Positions 1-6,014 of a DNA stretch of 6,014 nucleotides are shown here, piece after piece. The position numbers and the translations under genes are program-made. The DNA comes from an uncultured Gemmobacter sp. GTDB lineage: Bacteria > Pseudomonadota > Alphaproteobacteria > Rhodobacterales > Rhodobacteraceae. The stretch lies in the NCBI GenBank assembly GCA_937983495.1, contig CALKAA010000161.1:1-6014 (forward strand). The letters run 5' to 3'. Under the pieces are notes generated by a model, which saw only the letters and a program-made list of their open reading frames with translations, was not told the origin of the DNA and ran no database searches. How positions within the stretch are numbered: position 1 is the first letter of the stretch; every line of letters starts with the position of its first letter.

Positions 1-2148
1 CCCCGCCCGGCCGGCGGTGGAGCGGCCCGAGGCCTTGGTGGCCTCTTCCACCGCCTCCTCGATCACCGATTGCCGCGCCAGCGGATCGTCGGCCACGGCG
101 AGTTCCACCGCCTCCAGCCGCTTGACCTCATCGCGCAGGCGCGCGGCCTCCTCGAATTCCAGATTCTCCGCCGCCTTGCGCATTTGCGCGCGCAGCGCAT
201 CAAGATGCGCCGCGAGGTTGGAGCCGACCAACGGCTTGTCCACCTTGGCCGTCACGCGCGACTGGTCAGTATCGCCCTGCCACAGCCCGGCCAGCACATC
301 CTCGACATTCTTCTTCACGGTTTGCGGCGTGATGCCGTGCAAGCTGTTGTAAGCCATCTGCTTTTCTCGGCGCCGGTTGGTTTCGGCCAGCGCGCGCTCC
401 ATGCTGCCGGTGATGCGGTCGGCATACATGATGACCCGGCCTTCCGCATTGCGCGCAGCCCGGCCAATGGTCTGGATCAGCGAGGTCTCTGACCGCAGAA
501 ACCCTTCCTTGTCGGCATCGAGAATCGCCACCAGCCCGCATTCCGGGATGTCCAGCCCCTCGCGCAGCAGGTTGATTCCCACCAGTACGTCAAACGCGCC
601 CAACCGCAAATCCCGAAGGATTTCAATGCGTTCAATGGTGTCGATGTCCGAGTGCATATAGCGAATGCGAATGCCCTGTTCGTGGAAATATTCCGTCAGG
701 TCTTCGGCCATGCGCTTGGTCAGCGTGGTGACCAGCACCCGCAACCCCTGCGCCGCCACGCGGCGAATCTCGTCCAGCAGGTCGTCCACCTGCATATCGA
801 CGGGGCGAATTTCAACCACCGGGTCCAAAAGGCCGGTCGGGCGGATCACCTGTTCGGCAAAAACGCCACCCGCCTGCTCCATCTCCCAGGCCGCGGGCGT
901 GGCGCTCACGAAAATCGACTGCGGGCGCATCGCGTCCCATTCCTCGAATTTCAGTGGCCGGTTGTCCATGCAGGAGGGCAGGCGGAAGCCATGTTCCGCC
1001 AGCGTGAACTTGCGCCGATAGTCGCCGCGATACATGCCGCCGATCTGCGGCACCGAGACGTGGGATTCATCTGCAAAAACAATGGCATTGTCAGGGATGA
1101 ATTCAAACAGCGTGGGCGGCGGCTCGCCCGGCGCGCGCCCCGTCAGATAGCGCGAGTAATTCTCGATCCCGTTGCAGACGCCGGTCGCCTCCAGCATCTC
1201 CAGATCGAAATTGGTGCGCTGTTCCAGCCGCTGCGCCTCCAGCAGTTTGCCATCGGCTACCAATTGCTCAAGCCGTTGTTTCAGCTCCAGTTTGATGCCC
1301 TTGATCGCCTGCTGCATGGTGGGGCGCGGGGTCACATAATGGCTGTTGGCATAGATGCGGATCTGCTTGAACACATCGGTTTTCGCACCGGTGAGCGGGT
1401 CGAACTCCACGATGCTTTCCAGCTCCGGCCCAAAGAACGAGAACCGCCAGGCCCGATCCTCAAGGTGGGCGGGCCAAACCTCCAGGCTGTCGCCCCGCAC
1501 GCGGAACGAGCCACGGGCAAAGCCCGCATCGTTGCGGCGATATTGCTGCGCGACCAATTCGCCAATCACCTGCCGCTGTTCATACATCTGCCCCACGATC
1601 AGGTCTTGCGTCATGGCCGAATAGGTCTCGACCGAGCCGATGCCGTAGATGCACGACACTGAGGCCACGATGATCACATCGTCGCGTTCCAGCAGCGCCC
1701 GGGTGGCCGAGTGGCGCATCCGGTCGATCTGTTCGTTGATCTGGCTCTCCTTCTCGATATAGGTGTCAGAGCGCGCGACATAGGCTTCGGGTTGGTAGTA
1801 ATCGTAATAGCTTACGAAATACTCAACGGCGTTTTCGGGGAAGAAGCCCTTGAATTCGCCGTATAATTGCGCGGCCAGCGTCTTGTTGGGGGCCAGGATG
1901 ATGGCCGGGCGCTGCGTCTCCTCGATGATCTTGGCCATGGTGAAGGTCTTGCCGGTGCCGGTTGCCCCCAGCAGCACCTGGTCATGCTCGCCCGCCAGAA
2001 CCCCCGCCGTCAGCTCAGCAATTGCCTTGGGCTGATCGCCCGCAGGTTGGAACGGCGTTTGCATGACAAAACGCTTGCCGCCCTCCAGCTTGGGGCGGGT
2101 CAGCACGTCGGGGCGGATCGAGGGGGCGTTGGTATTGTTGTGGGGCAT
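1..2148 (-). CDS. uvrB: UvrABC excinuclease subunit UvrB (C-terminal end cut by window edge)
   Basis: UvrB receives damaged DNA from UvrA, verifies the lesion with its helicase-like ATPase and recruits UvrC for incision in nucleotide excision repair in the cytoplasm. The minus frame is open for 716 codons from ATG at 2148 with no stop before the edge. Visible in order: Walker A GATGTGKT (61-68); the damage-probing beta-hairpin YYDYYQPEAY (114-123), with all its aromatic residues; DESH box (360-363); SATP (motif III region); QTIGRAARN (559-567) with the arginine-finger motif VI; and a UVR motif for UvrA/UvrC contact (about 649-680). These sit 22 residues later than in E. coli UvrB, because of an N-terminal extension. 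At least 30 residues follow the UVR motif, so the tail is longer than in E. coli. The start is somewhat uncertain: no strong Shine-Dalgarno precedes 2148, an in-frame GTG lies at 2163 and an internal ATG at 2064 would match the shorter E. coli protein. The family assignment is near certain. Confidence 0.97.
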   Translation of the reverse strand, partial: MPHNNTNAPSIRPDVLTRPKLEGGKRFVMQTPFQPAGDQPKAIAELTAGVLAGEHDQVLLGATGTGKTFTMAKIIEETQRPAIILAPNKTLAAQLYGEFKGFFPENAVEYFVSYYDYYQPEAYVARSDTYIEKESQINEQIDRMRHSATRALLERDDVIIVASVSCIYGIGSVETYSAMTQDLIVGQMYEQRQVIGELVAQQYRRNDAGFARGSFRVRGDSLEVWPAHLEDRAWRFSFFGPELESIVEFDPLTGAKTDVFKQIRIYANSHYVTPRPTMQQAIKGIKLELKQRLEQLVADGKLLEAQRLEQRTNFDLEMLEATGVCNGIENYSRYLTGRAPGEPPPTLFEFIPDNAIVFADESHVSVPQIGGMYRGDYRRKFTLAEHGFRLPSCMDNRPLKFEEWDAMRPQSIFVSATPAAWEMEQAGGVFAEQVIRPTGLLDPVVEIRPVDMQVDDLLDEIRRVAAQGLRVLVTTLTKRMAEDLTEYFHEQGIRIRYMHSDIDTIERIEILRDLRLGAFDVLVGINLLREGLDIPECGLVAILDADKEGFLRSETSLIQTIGRAARNAEGRVIMYADRITGSMERALAETNRRREKQMAYNSLHGITPQTVKKNVEDVLAGLWQGDTDQSRVTAKVDKPLVGSNLAAHLDALRAQMRKAAENLEFEEAARLRDEVKRLEAVELAVADDPLARQSVIEEAVEEATKASGRSTAGRAG

Positions 2149-2226
2149 GGCGACTCGCTGCACTATGCGCTCAAAATGATCTGTTTTTGTTCCTGTTCAA
2201 GGGCTGTTATCGCCAATTCTTAACCT

Positions 2227-2255
2227 TTTCACAGGCAAGATTGCGAATGCGTCAA
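2227..2255 (-). promoter_or_regulatory. Candidate sigma-70-type promoter for uvrB
   Basis: On the minus strand a TTGACG box (2255-2250) matches the -35 consensus at five of six positions. The downstream -10 is poor: GTGAAA at 17-base spacing or TGAAAA at 18-base spacing. An A/T-rich run lies directly upstream of the -35 and resembles an UP element. Transcription from here would leave a leader of roughly 70 bases before the uvrB ATG at 2148. The candidate lies downstream of the carB terminator, where a separate uvrB promoter would be expected. The weak -10 keeps confidence low. Confidence 0.35.
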
Positions 2256-2256
2256 G

Positions 2257-2274
2257 AAAAACTGATCAATTTTT
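2257..2274. repeat. A/T-rich imperfect palindrome upstream of the uvrB -35 box
   Basis: The sequence AAAAAC-TGATCA-ATTTTT is an 18-base palindrome with a single mismatched pair (C2262 against A2269). It sits two bases upstream of the TTGACG box on the minus strand. It could be an operator half-site pair, an UP-like element or simply A/T-rich intergenic sequence. No known regulator's consensus fits it clearly: it is not the alphaproteobacterial LexA box (GTTC-N7-GTTC) nor a full FNR site. Confidence 0.45.
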
Positions 2275-2353
2275 CAGATTATTCAGGTCAATTGTGCATC
2301 TTTTGGTTGCAAAGCGTCCAAGCTGGCGGCAGAGTGAAGGGGCAAGCAACGCA

Positions 2354-2404
2354 CTGTCGGCTGGTCGCACCACACCCACCCCACACCCCAAGGCCAGCCG
2401 ACAG
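2354..2404. repeat. 11-bp perfect inverted repeat with C-rich (plus) / G-rich (minus) loop
   Basis: The arms CTGTCGGCTGG (2354-2364) and CCAGCCGACAG (2394-2404) are perfect inverse complements separated by 29 bases. In the minus-strand sense the loop carries G runs of 4, 4, 3 and 2 (complement of 2386-2389, 2379-2382, 2375-2377 and 2370-2371). It starts 12 bases beyond the carB terminator hairpin. It has no T tract after it on the minus strand, so it is not itself an intrinsic terminator. Its role is unknown. Confidence 0.75.
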
Positions 2405-2416
2405 GACTTGCAAATG

Positions 2417-2444
2417 AAAAAGGGCCGGATCATCCGGCCCTTTT
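2417..2444 (-). terminator. Intrinsic (Rho-independent) terminator of carB
   Basis: A perfect GGGCCGG / CCGGCCC stem (2422-2428 with 2434-2440) encloses a five-base loop. In the carB direction it is followed by five T residues, and four A residues precede it. It begins 20 bases after the carB stop codon. The structure is nearly symmetrical (TTTT also follows on the plus strand), so it could stop transcription in both directions, although no convergent gene is visible. It implies that most carB transcripts do not continue into uvrB. Confidence 0.9.
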
Positions 2445-2463
2445 CTCATGTTGCCGCAGGGGG

Positions 2464-5790
<3,327 letters not shown>

Positions 5791-5793
5791 GGT

Positions 5794-5830
5794 GGCCCCC
5801 GTATTTGGCCCGCCGCGCCCCTTGGGGGCC
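5794..5830 (-). promoter_or_regulatory. Leader inverted repeat covering the carB ribosome-binding region
   Basis: In the minus-strand sense, GGCCCCC (5830-5824) is the perfect complement of GGGGGCC (5800-5794), which ends three bases before the carB ATG. The GGGGG run is the only purine-rich, Shine-Dalgarno-like element in front of carB, so this pairing would hide it. The same C run can instead pair with a nearer partner, forming a small GCCCC / GGGGC hairpin (5829-5825 with 5821-5817, three-base loop). These two folds exclude each other. In a G/C-rich genome such pairings can arise by chance. Confidence 0.4.
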
Positions 5831-5868
5831 GGAGGACAGGATTCTAAGCATCGCGCAAATTGTCGGGG

Positions 5869-5896
5869 GTTATAGTCAGCGCAGGCCGGGGCGCAA
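5869..5896 (-). promoter_or_regulatory. Candidate sigma-70-type promoter for carB
   Basis: On the minus strand TTGCGC (5896-5891) and TATAAC (5874-5869) are separated by 16 bases. The -10 matches the consensus at five of six positions and the -35 at its first three. The start point would be near 5862, giving a leader of about 70 bases before the carB ATG. A second -10-like hexamer, TAGAAT, lies downstream (complement of 5841-5846) but lacks a good -35 partner. Confidence 0.4.
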
Positions 5897-5994
5897 GAGC
5901 CTATCGCCGCACATCCGACGCATCCGGTCGCTTGCGCACTGGCCGTGGGGCAGGGCGAGTGCTAAATCCCGCCTCAGCAACAGGAGAGCAAGGC

Positions 5995-6014
5995 GTGATC
6001 CTTCTGGAACATGG
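5995..6014 (+). CDS. Probable start of a divergent gene, cut by window edge
   Basis: A strong Shine-Dalgarno AGGAGAG (5982-5988) lies six bases before GTG at 5995. The frame then reads M-I-L-L-E-H before the sequence ends, so six codons are visible and the product cannot be identified. The alternative is a later ATG at 6011, which has no ribosome binding site. If real, this gene is transcribed away from carB and shares the 204-base interval with it. A TGCTAAAT sequence at 5960-5967 might be part of its -10 region, but no paired -35 was found. Confidence 0.4.

Larger units (their letters stand above)
2149..2463. other. Intergenic region between carB and uvrB
   Basis: This 315-base gap has no convincing coding sequence. 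It is richer in A+T than the flanking genes, mainly at about 2170-2310. From right to left it holds the carB terminator, a long-loop inverted repeat, an A/T-rich imperfect palindrome and a candidate uvrB promoter. The short plus-strand reading frame through it (about 2187-2417) has no clear ribosome binding site and ends inside the terminator, so I do not call it a gene. The stretch 2275-2353 shows nothing I can assign. Confidence 0.8.

Noticed and set aside
652..1662. Plus-strand open frame (336 codons) opposite uvrB
   Set aside because: It is antisense to the conserved UvrB motor domains and has no recognisable protein features.
2189..2198. GTTC-N2-GTTC direct repeat upstream of uvrB, resembling an SOS box
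   Set aside because: The alphaproteobacterial LexA site needs GTTC-N7-GTTC. The spacing here is two, and no second GTTC lies at the right distance from either half.
2187..2417. Short plus-strand frame (76 codons) across the intergenic gap
   Set aside because: No clear ribosome binding site, no recognisable protein features, and it runs through the inverted repeat into the terminator.

Overview
The window looks like a chromosomal housekeeping segment from a high-GC alphaproteobacterium, most likely of the Rhodobacterales/Rhodobacteraceae type. That placement is inferred from the G/C-rich third codon positions, a UvrB with an N-terminal extension of about 22 residues relative to E. coli, a long CarB (1108 residues) and a carB gene with no carA directly upstream. 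No species can be named from the sequence alone.

Layout, read right to left because both main genes are on the minus strand. At the far right edge (5995-6014) a good ribosome binding site and a GTG suggest the start of a divergent plus-strand gene that leaves the window. Between it and carB lies a 204-base regulatory interval with a candidate promoter and a G/C-rich leader hairpin covering the carB translation start region. carB (5790-2464) is complete and intact. Twenty bases past its stop is a strong intrinsic terminator. A 315-base gap then holds that terminator, a second stem-loop with a G-rich loop on the minus strand, an A/T-rich imperfect palindrome and a candidate promoter. uvrB follows (2148 to 1) and runs off the left edge, missing only its extreme C terminus.

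The two genes serve separate pathways. CarB makes carbamoyl phosphate for pyrimidines and arginine, and UvrB is the damage-verifying helicase-like subunit of nucleotide excision repair. The terminator and the separate promoter candidate argue that they are independent transcription units that happen to share a direction. No mobile element, CRISPR array, tRNA, rRNA or new defence or biosynthetic system is visible. The observations most worth a second look are small: the stem-loops in the intergenic gap and the possible self-sequestering leader of carB.
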